Source: a virus. Taken from it: a stretch of 64,000 bases of DNA. A program made the position numbers and the translations under genes. Where the stretch lies: positions 17,184-81,183 of the IMG/VR virus record IMGVR_UViG_3300026521_000081; one strand, given 5' to 3'. Below the pieces are notes generated by a model. That model did no database searches, had not been told where the DNA came from, and saw nothing but the letters and a program-made list of their open reading frames with translations. Positions 1 to 9,052 of the stretch are shown here, piece after piece (the first letter of the stretch is position 1; every line of letters starts with the position of its first letter).

Positions 1-397
1 CAAACTCTAGTACGAGTATCCTAGGTTTAGAGTTTATCTGGAACATCTCAGCATACGCTCTAGACATTCCTAACTTATGGGAATCTGGTTCATCGATATA
101 CTCTGGTCTTCCCGCTAATAATCCAACGCGTGGCGGTTCTGCGTGCCTTGTAAAAGCATATGGTATTCCAAGAGCAATGTGTCCACCAACGCTAGAGTTC
201 ATAAACTCTGAGTCTGCTACTGTCTTGAAATAAGCTTGTCTTGATAAATCATCTGGGTCTTCTGGTAATGTTTCGATACTGGCTAAAAATCCACTATCTC
301 CTATATTATAATCATTTGTAGAGGTATCTAAGATAGGTGATATATACTGTGTTAATGGGTCATAATCAAATTGAGGTAATGAGTATATAACTGACAT
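1..397 (-). CDS. Partial gene, N-terminal 132 residues, probable virion protein
   Basis: An open frame begins with ATG at 397 and runs off the left edge of the window without a stop. It starts MSVIYSLPQFDYDPLTQY and is polar, with no membrane segment or motif that I recognise. The ribosome site AAAAAGGACAATA lies just before the ATG. It is the gene downstream of the prohead protease on the same strand; in phiKZ-like phages the protease is flanked by head genes, so a virion role is an inference from position only. A TTTTTCCTGAATTTAC motif before it matches the one seen upstream of several other structural genes. Confidence 0.7.
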   Translation of the reverse strand, partial: MSVIYSLPQFDYDPLTQYISPILDTSTNDYNIGDSGFLASIETLPEDPDDLSRQAYFKTVADSEFMNSSVGGHIALGIPYAFTRHAEPPRVGLLAGRPEYIDEPDSHKLGMSRAYAEMFQINSKPRILVLEF

Positions 398-410
398 TAT
401 TGTCCTTTTT

Positions 411-430
411 CTGTAAATTCAGGAAAAATC
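411..430 (-). promoter_or_regulatory. Candidate late-type promoter
   Basis: On the minus strand the bases read GATTTTTCCTGAATTTACAG, directly upstream of the gene starting at 397. Similar T6-(C)TGAAyTTA strings precede 9053, 46967, 53588 and 60059. Functional role is inferred only from recurrence. Confidence 0.3.
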
Positions 431-439
431 AAATGGTTA

Positions 440-465
440 CATACATAGCCATATGACTATGTATG
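440..465 (-). terminator. Hairpin terminator after prohead protease
   Basis: Inverted repeat CATACATAG (440-448) and CTATGTATG (457-465), a 9 bp stem, immediately after the protease stop codon, with a short T-run (TTTTT) beyond it on the minus strand. Confidence 0.55.
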
Positions 466-470
466 ATGTA

Positions 471-1235
471 TTAATAGGCTAAGAAGACACAACTGTCGTC
501 ATCACACCCAGTCAAAGCGGTTGCGAGTGTTGAATAGAATGAACGGTCAGCGTCACTCTCAGTATCTGTCATAGATTTCGCTCTACTGTACTCATAGAGT
601 TTTAATGCGTCTCTATCACTAATGACAGACTCTTCACTTTCAATATCAAAGTCTAACCACTGACTCTGTCTAGCTACTCTTATGCCTGGACGACTCACTC
701 TATCATACCCAACAATAAAGTAAGACTCTTTGTAAAGGACACCATTAATCGTTTGTCTATTACTAAACCCACGAAGACTAAATGCTACGTCAATAGTGTT
801 GTCTTTCAAGTCAGAACGTAACTTAGCACCGAGTGGAGAATCTGTTGGTGTGATATTTGCTCTTACCAAATAAACAGGTTCTTCTTGGAATGCTACCCTT
901 GTTGGATTAACGTCTAATGTAATTTTATTCATAACACAACATGTGTTATTTTCGTCAAAAGAACGAAACCTCTCTACAAACTCTTCTACTCTTTCATCAA
1001 ATCTCATTGTTGGGTGTTCCACCTCTGATTTGATATTACCAGCACTCGCTTCCTTGTTGAGTCTATCCGTAGATGAGAACAGATTACGCACACTGTCGCT
1101 GATGACATAGAATGCACCCTCTGAGCTTGAAACGTTGTATGCACCACAGATGATATCAAATGAACCATCACTATGTTCCTTAGAGCTTAAGTTAGCACCC
1201 TCTATTGTAATATTGTCAAATGAGAATTTACTCAT
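471..1235 (-). CDS. Prohead protease (T4 gp21 / phiKZ gp175-type)
   Basis: 254 residues. The family is a serine protease inside the prohead that cuts scaffold and inner-head proteins during maturation. Visible support: His74 in a SEVEHPTM context and Ser153 in DVAFSLRGFSN, matching the His-then-Ser layout and the S-x-RG-type signature of gp21-like proteases, with a PTDSPLGAKLRSDL stretch between them like the family's 'P-x-G' segment before the serine strand. Length is normal for the family. It follows the 233-residue gene with a 1-base gap and ends in a hairpin terminator. Its place beside RNA polymerase subunit genes repeats the phiKZ arrangement. The assignment rests on motifs and context, not on a search. 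Confidence 0.75.
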   Translation of the reverse strand: MSKFSFDNITIEGANLSSKEHSDGSFDIICGAYNVSSSEGAFYVISDSVRNLFSSTDRLNKEASAGNIKSEVEHPTMRFDERVEEFVERFRSFDENNTCCVMNKITLDVNPTRVAFQEEPVYLVRANITPTDSPLGAKLRSDLKDNTIDVAFSLRGFSNRQTINGVLYKESYFIVGYDRVSRPGIRVARQSQWLDFDIESEESVISDRDALKLYEYSRAKSMTDTESDADRSFYSTLATALTGCDDDSCVFLAY

Positions 1236-1236
1236 A

Positions 1237-1938
1237 CTATCTCCTAAATACTTTTTCTAATTCTGTTACTTCTGTTTTATCTTTTAAGATACCCACAGCA
1301 AGACCCTTGTTGAAGTACCCACCAACAATCCGTGCAAAGTTGTTATTGTAGATAGAGGATGCATCAACAAGACCTACCCATTTTCTCACTTTGATATCTT
1401 TCATATGTCTTGTCTCAATGCTTCCTGTTTCATCTCTATCAATGACTGCTAACAACGAACTAAATCGGTTGAGTACAGTACCAAACTTTGTACTCGTCGT
1501 ATCAATAGATTTCGTAATGGTTTGTAAGACTTCATCTTTAGTCAAAAAGAATGGTACGTTAGCCCACGCTGCCCAATCTTCTAACATGACGAATACTGGG
1601 TCGGCATTATCGATAACTTGTGTAGATTCGATAAACATAGGTGGTTTGAACTCCATCTTGAAATACTCTTTCCCATCAATCTCTTCCATGTCGATAGCGA
1701 TAGGTGAGAAACGAATAAGGTTAGGGAGCTTAAAGACAGTATAGTTGTAATCTTTATCCACCACTAGGCAGACACCGAATACTTCGACAGTGTCATCAAT
1801 GTTTGCTAATCCTTTGGTTTCATAACGTTTAGGAAAGAGTACGAAGAGTGTATTGCTACACTCAATCATACCATTCCTCTTCGTTAACATAGATTTAATC
1901 TTCTTATCATTCCTTTTAAGAAGCTGTTTGTTAAACAT
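1237..1938 (-). CDS. Unknown protein, 233 aa, between protease and RNAP genes
   Basis: Not recognised. I choose the ATG at 1938 (MFNKQLLKRNDKKIKSM), which overlaps the stop of the upstream gene (ATGTTTAA) and has GGAA upstream, rather than an in-frame ATG eight codons earlier. The N-terminus is lysine- and arginine-rich; the rest is a mixed alpha/beta soluble sequence without transmembrane segments. In phiKZ-like phages two small virion genes sit in the corresponding position between protease and polymerase beta, so a virion component is plausible by analogy only. Confidence 0.7.
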   Translation of the reverse strand: MFNKQLLKRNDKKIKSMLTKRNGMIECSNTLFVLFPKRYETKGLANIDDTVEVFGVCLVVDKDYNYTVFKLPNLIRFSPIAIDMEEIDGKEYFKMEFKPPMFIESTQVIDNADPVFVMLEDWAAWANVPFFLTKDEVLQTITKSIDTTSTKFGTVLNRFSSLLAVIDRDETGSIETRHMKDIKVRKWVGLVDASSIYNNNFARIVGGYFNKGLAVGILKDKTEVTELEKVFRR

Positions 1939-3166
1939 TGTATATTTCCATATTATCCACAACCATATCAGTAATCATCTCCATCAATGCAACATTTGCC
2001 AATGACTGCATATCAATGTCTGGTGTCTCTCTGCGATAGTGCTCGATATACTTTACGAATGTCCCAAAGTCATAGTTCTCTAATAGCTTTGACATGATGA
2101 ACGTCACAATGGGTTTAATCTTTGCAATATCAACCGTGTGCATCGGTGCAATGAGTCTATGAAATTCAATCTTCATATTCTTGTTTGTATAGGCAAATGA
2201 GATATCTTCTTTCTGGTCTGCAAAGAGTCTATCAATGAGTTCTAAATATGCCTTTGTATAAATACCTCTTGATGAAGAGAGTCTAGACATATTGATAGTC
2301 GTCTCTGCCTCTTTAAATGCTTGTAAGAGTGGTGACTTGAACTCTAGGATACGTTTAATAGACTTTGGTCTATCCTTTACGTAAGCTAGACCATATAACA
2401 TTTCAATTTCACCACCACGACTATAAAACAAGCCTTTGAGTGCACCAACCACATAGATAGTATTGTCTCTAACGTCGATAAGGAGAATCTCATTTTCCAT
2501 CATCTGTTCATACTTGTTGATATTCATACGTAGTGCTTCAGTGACATTTGTTAACAGGGCATTTGTGTCGTGTTTATAATTGCTAACTGTTCCAAGAGAG
2601 CCACGCAATGGTTCAGATGCAACCACACACTTCATCAAGTAGAAGATATTTGTGAGCTTCTCTGTATTAGCACCAGTCTCTTTAAAGATACTGTCGCCTC
2701 GCATAATGCGGTTGACAGACGCAATCGTTTCATCAATCGTCTTCTTATCCATCAGAGATAGCTTCTCTTTAGCTACAACATCTCCGTTCAATGTGTTTAC
2801 ATCGAATGTGTCTGGTAGACTAGAACTATGTGAGATAACAATATGTTGCATTTTGATACTGTTAGATACAAGCTCAACCATATCTTGGTCGTGTGATACA
2901 TAGACAACACTTGGTATCGCTGTACGGTTATCCTTATTGAAAGCCTCTTCAGCATACGTCTTGACAAAATCGATACTGTCTCTTACCATAGCAAATCCAT
3001 CATTCTTAATAAAGAAGAGCAATTCTGCATATGCTCTTGATGCTCTTTCAATAATTTCATCTCTCTCAGCTTTACTGTGACTAGCAATACCTGAGATATC
3101 GGCGTGGTTCTTAAATGCAAAACGTCTACCATTACTCATCTGTTCGTGTATTAAGTTCTTTAACAT
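1931..3166 (-). CDS. Unknown protein, 411 aa, in the RNAP-protease operon
   Basis: Not recognised. Soluble, largely helical sequence without obvious catalytic motif, starting MLKNLIHEQMSNGRRFAF. The start ATG at 3166 shares bases with the stop of a 55-residue gene upstream (TATAATG), and its own 3' end overlaps the next gene by 8 bases, so the set is translationally coupled. By position it could be a virion protein or an accessory factor of the adjacent RNA polymerase; the sequence does not discriminate. Confidence 0.75.
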   Translation of the reverse strand: MLKNLIHEQMSNGRRFAFKNHADISGIASHSKAERDEIIERASRAYAELLFFIKNDGFAMVRDSIDFVKTYAEEAFNKDNRTAIPSVVYVSHDQDMVELVSNSIKMQHIVISHSSSLPDTFDVNTLNGDVVAKEKLSLMDKKTIDETIASVNRIMRGDSIFKETGANTEKLTNIFYLMKCVVASEPLRGSLGTVSNYKHDTNALLTNVTEALRMNINKYEQMMENEILLIDVRDNTIYVVGALKGLFYSRGGEIEMLYGLAYVKDRPKSIKRILEFKSPLLQAFKEAETTINMSRLSSSRGIYTKAYLELIDRLFADQKEDISFAYTNKNMKIEFHRLIAPMHTVDIAKIKPIVTFIMSKLLENYDFGTFVKYIEHYRRETPDIDMQSLANVALMEMITDMVVDNMEIYNV

Positions 3167-3333
3167 TATAGTCCTTTTAGTCTATCAGAGATTTTAGCGT
3201 GTAATAAGAGCTGTACGCGTAATTTGTCTTTCTTGTCAGCATCTACCTTAATGTGTCTATCATCGAGATGCTCTCTCACTCCGTGGAGTATCGAAACGAT
3301 ACTCTCTGTGATGTTGTCAATACGTGTTACCAT
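3166..3333 (-). CDS. Small unknown protein, 55 aa
   Basis: Short open frame that begins MVTRIDNITESIVSILHG at 3333, preceded by AAAAGGAATACAT (a good ribosome site for this genome) and ending CTATAATG, so that its TAA overlaps the ATG of the next gene. It is highly charged and probably helical (HLDDRHIKVDADKKDKLR). The tight coupling on both sides and the good ribosome site argue that it is real. It lies directly downstream of the RNAP beta-like gene on the same strand. Confidence 0.65.
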   Translation of the reverse strand: MVTRIDNITESIVSILHGVREHLDDRHIKVDADKKDKLRVQLLLHAKISDRLKGL

Positions 3334-3357
3334 ATGTATTCCTTTTCATAAGTTCAG

Positions 3358-6300
3358 TTAAATTTTGTCTAGCTCAAGAATCTTCTCTGTCGCCACCATC
3401 AGTACTGTTGTTGTAGATGCGATGTCATATGGGGAGTTTACAATCCTCGCACCAATACTCCTATCACTGGTAGTATAATCTACTCTTCTTCCATCAGCTG
3501 TTTCAATTCTATCTGCCACTTCACCAATCGTCATCTTTAGTTGGTTCATCGCAATAGCTTTGTCACCGACATTCATGCCATTCTTCTTCTCTAAGAAGAA
3601 CTTTATCTCTACTTGGTCTTCATCAAGTGGTCTGGCTTTAATAGAGTATGTATGGTCTACCTTTCCAGTAAACCCTTTCTCCTCTATCATCATTTTATCT
3701 ATCTCTTCGATAAACTTTCTGATACTAGGACTCATCTCTTTTTGTTCGGCTCTGTAATAGACTTCAATATTTATCACAACCCCCTTTGCTTCAGAACGTA
3801 ATGCATTGTTATCTAAAGAAGCAATAAACTCTTTACCATCTTTAGAGTCTAGTGTACCGTCATCAAATCCATTGTTGTTTACAAAGTCAATGAGTGTATC
3901 TCCAAACGATATCTTATCACCGACAGAGGACACAAACTTCAATTTGCAGTCAATTGGTATAGTATATGAGAAAACCGATGTTAAGTTTGTCACAAACTTC
4001 TTAGCATACTCTCTATCAATCGTGGCAGAATCTTCGTATGTCTCTTGGTTCTCATTGAGTGCTACTAAGCAGGTATCTCCACCCTTATAGACTACCGTTT
4101 TGTCGTCAAAGATATCAACACCAAAGAATGCGGTATCATAGTAGATAAAATCGTACGGTTTGAGTTTATCTCCTTTCTTTAATGGTGTTACCAATGTATG
4201 TTTATACGATAAGCCACCTATCTCTTTCGTATTCCATGTGGCTAGTTTGTACCTCTTCTTCTTTCCACTTTTATACTTTACAGAGACATACTTATTAGAA
4301 ACAGCTTCAACCACACCCTCTTCTGTCGCATAAGCTACGAACTTTTTACCCATCCTATACGGTATAAGCAATTCATAACCAGTCCCAACTGGCCATACAC
4401 GTTGTGTCTCCGTTGGAACGACAGAACTGTTTTGTACAGAGATGTATAATTGCCTTTTGTTGTCATCTTTATCTGCATATGGGAATGCTAACATACTACT
4501 ACTCACGATGTTTGAGATAGAGAGTTCATTGTGTTCTTTCATTACACCAAACATATTATCCATCTTAGAACTACCTGGTAGATATGTTGTGACACCTACT
4601 TGACCACTATCCTTTGTTGCCTCGCTGACATACCCCATACTACTCTTATCGAATACTCTGTCTCTTGATGCGATACTAGCTTTGTCTCTACCAAATTTAC
4701 CTATTAATGTAATCTCTTCTTCTTGTTTTAACTTTGTGAATGGGTTTAAGTCATCTACTAAGGTAAATGTTCCATCTTCTGCGAGCATAGCTTTGAGTTC
4801 ATATGGGTTAACAGTGAGCTTTGTCTTCACCATACCTGTTTTATGTTCGTTGTCTCGTACAGCTTTAGCCATAATGTGGTAGAGCATACCATTGAGTCTC
4901 TCGTGTCTACGCATCACTAACCCAGAAACATCATTCTGTTTCTTATGGAAGTCATCCTTTAACATATCGATACTTCGATAGAGTAATCCGACAAATGTTG
5001 TGGGTTCTTTCATTCTCTTTAGTAAGTCATATGTCATAGGGTCTACCCATAAACGTTTCATCAGGGACAACTCTGTGAAGAGTCTTCTACTATTGATATT
5101 CATATTGTTCACAACATCAATCATACCACTCTCACTATTCATAGCATCAAAAGTGTAGTACTTTAGGTCATTCATAGAGAGTAATCCACCAATGACAATA
5201 TCATACCAATCACTTTCGATAATGAGTTTCCTATCTTTAAAACGTAAGACGTATTCCTTCTCTGTTGGTGTGTATCGTTCTCTTTCACCAATGGATTTAT
5301 AACGTACTTTCAGAGTTTTCATCAGTGACGTTATACCATCATAGTATGATAAGATGATAGCCATTGGAATCGTCGTTCCCATAATCTTCATACTAGCATA
5401 CTCTTTTGGTAAGTCTGCATAACGTAACCCTATGAACGTAATGATATCGCCTAAATCTTCAGGTTTCTTATTTGTCACCTTAATGAGATGATTTGACATA
5501 TTGATATAGTATGTACTCTTCCCATGTTGTGCTACGACGACACCGAACTTCTCATCAACATCTTTAAACTTATTCAGTCTCGTTTTGTAGTCAAATGATA
5601 ATCCTATTCCTTTATACTTTAAGAGTTTTATCTTCCGACCTATGACTTGATACATATGAGGGAGTTTGACAGCCGCCACAGTACAAGTACCAACAATCAT
5701 CAGACCAATGTTCTTGTCGCCATTATCAACAGCTTTCTTCAACTGTTTATGTATGGCGATAGAGATATCCTCTCTTGATGAGATAACTTTAGAAATGAAC
5801 GATTTGCTATAATAACTGTTTAATGCAACAGTGCTATATGAAATCTTCTTAATAGGGACATCTGCTTTCTGTCCAACCATAATCATCTCGTTACTATTTA
5901 ACTTAAAAACTCCACCTTCGTCCATTGCAGGTACAATAATAGGTATCTTTATCTCTCTCCCTTTATTGTTAATGTAAGAGATGATATGGGTATCTTCAGC
6001 ATATGCCACATCTCGCTTTTCTACTACTTCGTGATTTGTCATCACCATACCAATACGAGCAAACTGATTAAAGACACGTTTCTGATGCTTCTTATACCCT
6101 TTCTCTAGGTACTGTTTAGCAAAGGCAGTATTTGTGTTTTTGAGCATCTCTTTATCCTTAATGATGATGGAGTCCGGATACTCTTCAATCATCAGATTTG
6201 CGTCTTCATCTGTGATAATATTTTCTTCTTCAATACGTTTACTCTCTTTGATAGACTCCATGACTTTATCAAAGTGTTTCTTTGTGATGATTCCCTTCTC

Positions 6301-7371
6301 TAGTTTCTCTTCTAAGAACTCTCTGGCATCTGCATCTATTCCTTTCTCTTCAGTTAGTATCTCTTCTAAGCTTTTCTCTTTCTCTGTAACGACACTCTCT
6401 TCAATAGTCACCTCTTTCTGTCTTTCATTGTGGTCTTCAATCATCGTGTCAATATCGTCATTTACAGTACCACCAACACCTACATCGGTTGATGTATCTT
6501 TATCCAGCTCTTTCAATGTCTTTGTAGACCTTGTGGTAATTGTTAAAAGATAGTATAAGAATAACTTTATTGCTTGGTTCTCATCCACGCCCTTTACTTT
6601 GGATATAATATCATTCTCTTTATAAAGTGCGAAGAGATTTTGGATAGAACATACTGTGATAGAACCATTTAATCCAAAGATAAACTTTAAGTCAGACTCT
6701 TGGATATTGGTGATTCTATTAAAGATAGATGTGTTATTATACTTAGAAGTGAGTTTCTTTATCATCTCTAGGATAAGTAGCATATCCTTGTCTTTTACGA
6801 GTTGTAGTGTCTTATAATTACTATACTTGAGTGCTTCCTTAATAATAGCTAGTTTAGGGATGTACTTTGGTATTGGTACCGGAATATAGATAGTCCTGCT
6901 AGTAGCTCTATCTGGTTCAATTGACGCAGATAGGATAGTATTCAACAGGTTCATCTGTTTATCATACTCTTCACCACGATACTTTTGATACTTATATAAG
7001 TACTCCAATCGATAGAAGTCGAAGACGATAGGAACACGTCTATCCACTAAGAACAACTTTCCTTTAGAAGAGACAAAATCAAATTGCTTCTCGGTATCCA
7101 TCTTCTTTAATTTCTGTATCATTGCTGGTAACTCTAGTGAGAGACGTCTAAACTTTCCTGGCTTCTCTTTAAAGTACTTCATAATAGGAAGCACCTTTGG
7201 TTTATTCTTTACCTTTAAGAATAGATTATTTCCAATATACTCTTTGTGATACCATAATACTGCACTGTTTATAGGCATCTCTAACTCTAAACTCTTTGTA
7301 ACTCTAGGGTTTGTAAAGTCAGATACTTTTCTAACACCAATGAGTCTCTCTAATTTTTCATAGGTAAACAC
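3358..7371 (-). CDS. Multisubunit RNA polymerase beta-like subunit, full-length single chain
   Basis: 1337 residues. Conserved beta-subunit blocks are visible in order: a fork/rifampicin-like region near residue 870 (NPFTKLKQEEEITLIGKFGR then SMGYVSEATKDSGQVGVTTY, matching NPF-TEIKQ... GRICPIETPEGPNIGL); SSSMLAFPYADKDDNKRQLY near 965, matching the PFLEHDDANRALMG block; PVGTGYE; a KGDKLKPYD... EDSATI region; and near 1264 GDKAIAMNQLKMTIGEVADR followed by a IGARIV segment, matching GDKMAGRHGNKGVIS...LGVPSRM. Several usually invariant residues are changed. Residues about 285-410 form an acidic, low-complexity insertion. It overlaps the beta' gene by one base. In phiKZ beta is split over two genes; here it is one. 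Context suggests the virion polymerase, which would transcribe early genes from the AT-rich promoters. Confidence 0.85.
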   Translation of the reverse strand: MFTYEKLERLIGVRKVSDFTNPRVTKSLELEMPINSAVLWYHKEYIGNNLFLKVKNKPKVLPIMKYFKEKPGKFRRLSLELPAMIQKLKKMDTEKQFDFVSSKGKLFLVDRRVPIVFDFYRLEYLYKYQKYRGEEYDKQMNLLNTILSASIEPDRATSRTIYIPVPIPKYIPKLAIIKEALKYSNYKTLQLVKDKDMLLILEMIKKLTSKYNNTSIFNRITNIQESDLKFIFGLNGSITVCSIQNLFALYKENDIISKVKGVDENQAIKLFLYYLLTITTRSTKTLKELDKDTSTDVGVGGTVNDDIDTMIEDHNERQKEVTIEESVVTEKEKSLEEILTEEKGIDADAREFLEEKLEKGIITKKHFDKVMESIKESKRIEEENIITDEDANLMIEEYPDSIIIKDKEMLKNTNTAFAKQYLEKGYKKHQKRVFNQFARIGMVMTNHEVVEKRDVAYAEDTHIISYINNKGREIKIPIIVPAMDEGGVFKLNSNEMIMVGQKADVPIKKISYSTVALNSYYSKSFISKVISSREDISIAIHKQLKKAVDNGDKNIGLMIVGTCTVAAVKLPHMYQVIGRKIKLLKYKGIGLSFDYKTRLNKFKDVDEKFGVVVAQHGKSTYYINMSNHLIKVTNKKPEDLGDIITFIGLRYADLPKEYASMKIMGTTIPMAIILSYYDGITSLMKTLKVRYKSIGERERYTPTEKEYVLRFKDRKLIIESDWYDIVIGGLLSMNDLKYYTFDAMNSESGMIDVVNNMNINSRRLFTELSLMKRLWVDPMTYDLLKRMKEPTTFVGLLYRSIDMLKDDFHKKQNDVSGLVMRRHERLNGMLYHIMAKAVRDNEHKTGMVKTKLTVNPYELKAMLAEDGTFTLVDDLNPFTKLKQEEEITLIGKFGRDKASIASRDRVFDKSSMGYVSEATKDSGQVGVTTYLPGSSKMDNMFGVMKEHNELSISNIVSSSMLAFPYADKDDNKRQLYISVQNSSVVPTETQRVWPVGTGYELLIPYRMGKKFVAYATEEGVVEAVSNKYVSVKYKSGKKKRYKLATWNTKEIGGLSYKHTLVTPLKKGDKLKPYDFIYYDTAFFGVDIFDDKTVVYKGGDTCLVALNENQETYEDSATIDREYAKKFVTNLTSVFSYTIPIDCKLKFVSSVGDKISFGDTLIDFVNNNGFDDGTLDSKDGKEFIASLDNNALRSEAKGVVINIEVYYRAEQKEMSPSIRKFIEEIDKMMIEEKGFTGKVDHTYSIKARPLDEDQVEIKFFLEKKNGMNVGDKAIAMNQLKMTIGEVADRIETADGRRVDYTTSDRSIGARIVNSPYDIASTTTVLMVATEKILELDKI

Positions 7372-8972
7372 TATCTTCTCCTTGTCATAAATTGCATCAC
7401 GTTCTTTAAAATCTTATCTCCGAAGTCCATTGCTGATGTACCGTCCGGTTTTAAGTAAATTTCCCAACTATCAAAGAGTTTGTTTGTCTCATCGATGGAC
7501 TCTTCCATTAAAGCAACTGTCAATGACATCTGGTCACCATCTCTATCTGCACCAAGACCACTCAATCTGAAGTGAGGAATGTTCATACCATTTATCCACT
7601 CATCTTCTTGTGATGGGTATTTTGGTATCTCTAACTGTTTTCCAATGCCTTTGAATGTGAATGTCACAGGTCTTGTGTTTGTTGTGGTATGTACACCTAC
7701 CTTTACAGGAACAACAGAGCCTTGTTCCGTTACTGGGTAACGTACCATAAACCCAGGTAACTGTTTTACCTTATCGTAGATAGAGACATAAAACATCTCA
7801 CCATATGTGAGTGGTCTCATATACTTTTTATCGTCTTCAGGAATCATAGAGACATCTGGGTAGTAATCTATCTCTCTTCCTTTATCCACAATCACTGCCA
7901 AGTAGTAATCACCTATTCTTACTGGTTCATTGTTTACACTGGCGTCCATAAGCGTGTTCATAACTTTATCGAGACCATCATTTGTTACCCAAGTCTCTTG
8001 CATTTTGATACTGATAGGGACCTCTCTCTTTTTGAAATCTTTCGTTAATAAGAGTGCTGTTGAGATACCCTCTCTAAAGGCATTGCTGATAAAGTACTTT
8101 GTGATACTATGTTTTGTAATGGGGTCAATTGCCTTTACGTACTGCTTCAGACCAACATCACATGTGTCGATGATATCGATGTCTACTTTAGAGAGGTCGT
8201 CAATTCTAATTGGCGTACCTGTAATGACAGTCCTACTCCTAAACTCGACCGCCCTACTTGCCCAACTCCCTTGAATAAATCCACGTTTTCCTTGTTCTAC
8301 GTTTAAGAAGTGTAAGTAAAGCTCATTAACTTTCTTTTGTAAATTGTATCGGAATGCATCAGCATACTCTATATTAGAGATATTCTTTAATAGTACAGCA
8401 CTGTTAAAGACAGCACGATAGATGTCATTCACCTCATCTTCGACTAATTTCCCTTTACTGTCAATTTGGAAATCCCTCAGTCCAGCAGGCAATACCATTA
8501 GTTTATCGTTCAACAATGTTCCTCTACCTAAGTACTTATAGATAGTATCTATCATATCTTGTCTCTCTTTAGAACCTGTCTCTCTAAACTTTACTTCGTG
8601 TAAGTGCTTCATAAAGAAGTAATATCCTGTCTCACCATCTTTAATATCAGAGAGTACAAAGTCTTTCTTTTTCTTATCAAAGATAGCAAATGCTTTACCA
8701 GAAAGTATCTTATCATATAGCATACCTAGTTTCGTAATATAAAAGTATATTCTAGGGTGAAGTATAGGGATATTTAAATCGATATATGCCCACGCATTCA
8801 TACGCATCTCAGAACCAACAACGCCGAAAATACGTTGCGAGTATAAACCATCTTCATCAATCTCTCTACCCATATTTGTGAACAAGTTAACGTTTGTGAC
8901 TTCATTCATATATTGTACGTATTTCTTATTTGGGAAAAATAGCTCTATCTTTAATTCTCCAATATGTTCCAT
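7371..8972 (-). CDS. RNA polymerase beta'-like subunit, N-terminal half with active-site DxDGD
   Basis: 533 residues. Beta' landmarks: YSQRIFG near residue 43 (cf. CERIFGP), MVLPAGLRDF near 160 (cf. vlPPdLRP), NLQKKVNELYLHFLNVEQGK with RSRTVITGTP near 240-255 (cf. GKRVDYSGRSVIVVGP), and GLGADRDGDQM near 475, matching NADFDGDQMAVH whose three aspartates bind the catalytic Mg2+. The chain ends about 60 residues later, so bridge helix and trigger loop must be on a separate gene outside this window, as in the split beta' of phiKZ-like phages. It is transcribed divergently from the tail gene at 9053; the same neighbours occur in phiKZ (gp180/gp181). Confidence 0.88.
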   Translation of the reverse strand: MEHIGELKIELFFPNKKYVQYMNEVTNVNLFTNMGREIDEDGLYSQRIFGVVGSEMRMNAWAYIDLNIPILHPRIYFYITKLGMLYDKILSGKAFAIFDKKKKDFVLSDIKDGETGYYFFMKHLHEVKFRETGSKERQDMIDTIYKYLGRGTLLNDKLMVLPAGLRDFQIDSKGKLVEDEVNDIYRAVFNSAVLLKNISNIEYADAFRYNLQKKVNELYLHFLNVEQGKRGFIQGSWASRAVEFRSRTVITGTPIRIDDLSKVDIDIIDTCDVGLKQYVKAIDPITKHSITKYFISNAFREGISTALLLTKDFKKREVPISIKMQETWVTNDGLDKVMNTLMDASVNNEPVRIGDYYLAVIVDKGREIDYYPDVSMIPEDDKKYMRPLTYGEMFYVSIYDKVKQLPGFMVRYPVTEQGSVVPVKVGVHTTTNTRPVTFTFKGIGKQLEIPKYPSQEDEWINGMNIPHFRLSGLGADRDGDQMSLTVALMEESIDETNKLFDSWEIYLKPDGTSAMDFGDKILKNVMQFMTRRR

Positions 8973-9017
8973 TGTTTTCCTTTGTCAATTAGTCATTGAA
9001 ACCATCGCTGTCATTGG

Positions 9018-9032
9018 TTTTTTCTGACATAT
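9018..9032 (+). promoter_or_regulatory. Candidate late-type promoter
   Basis: TTTTTTCTGACATA lies 21 bases before the start of the tail lytic protein gene. It resembles the strings before 46967 and 53588 (TTTTTTGAAyTTA) and before 60059 (TTTTTCTGACTAA). Inferred. Confidence 0.35.
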
Positions 9033-9052
9033 ACTTACATAAAGGACATAAA

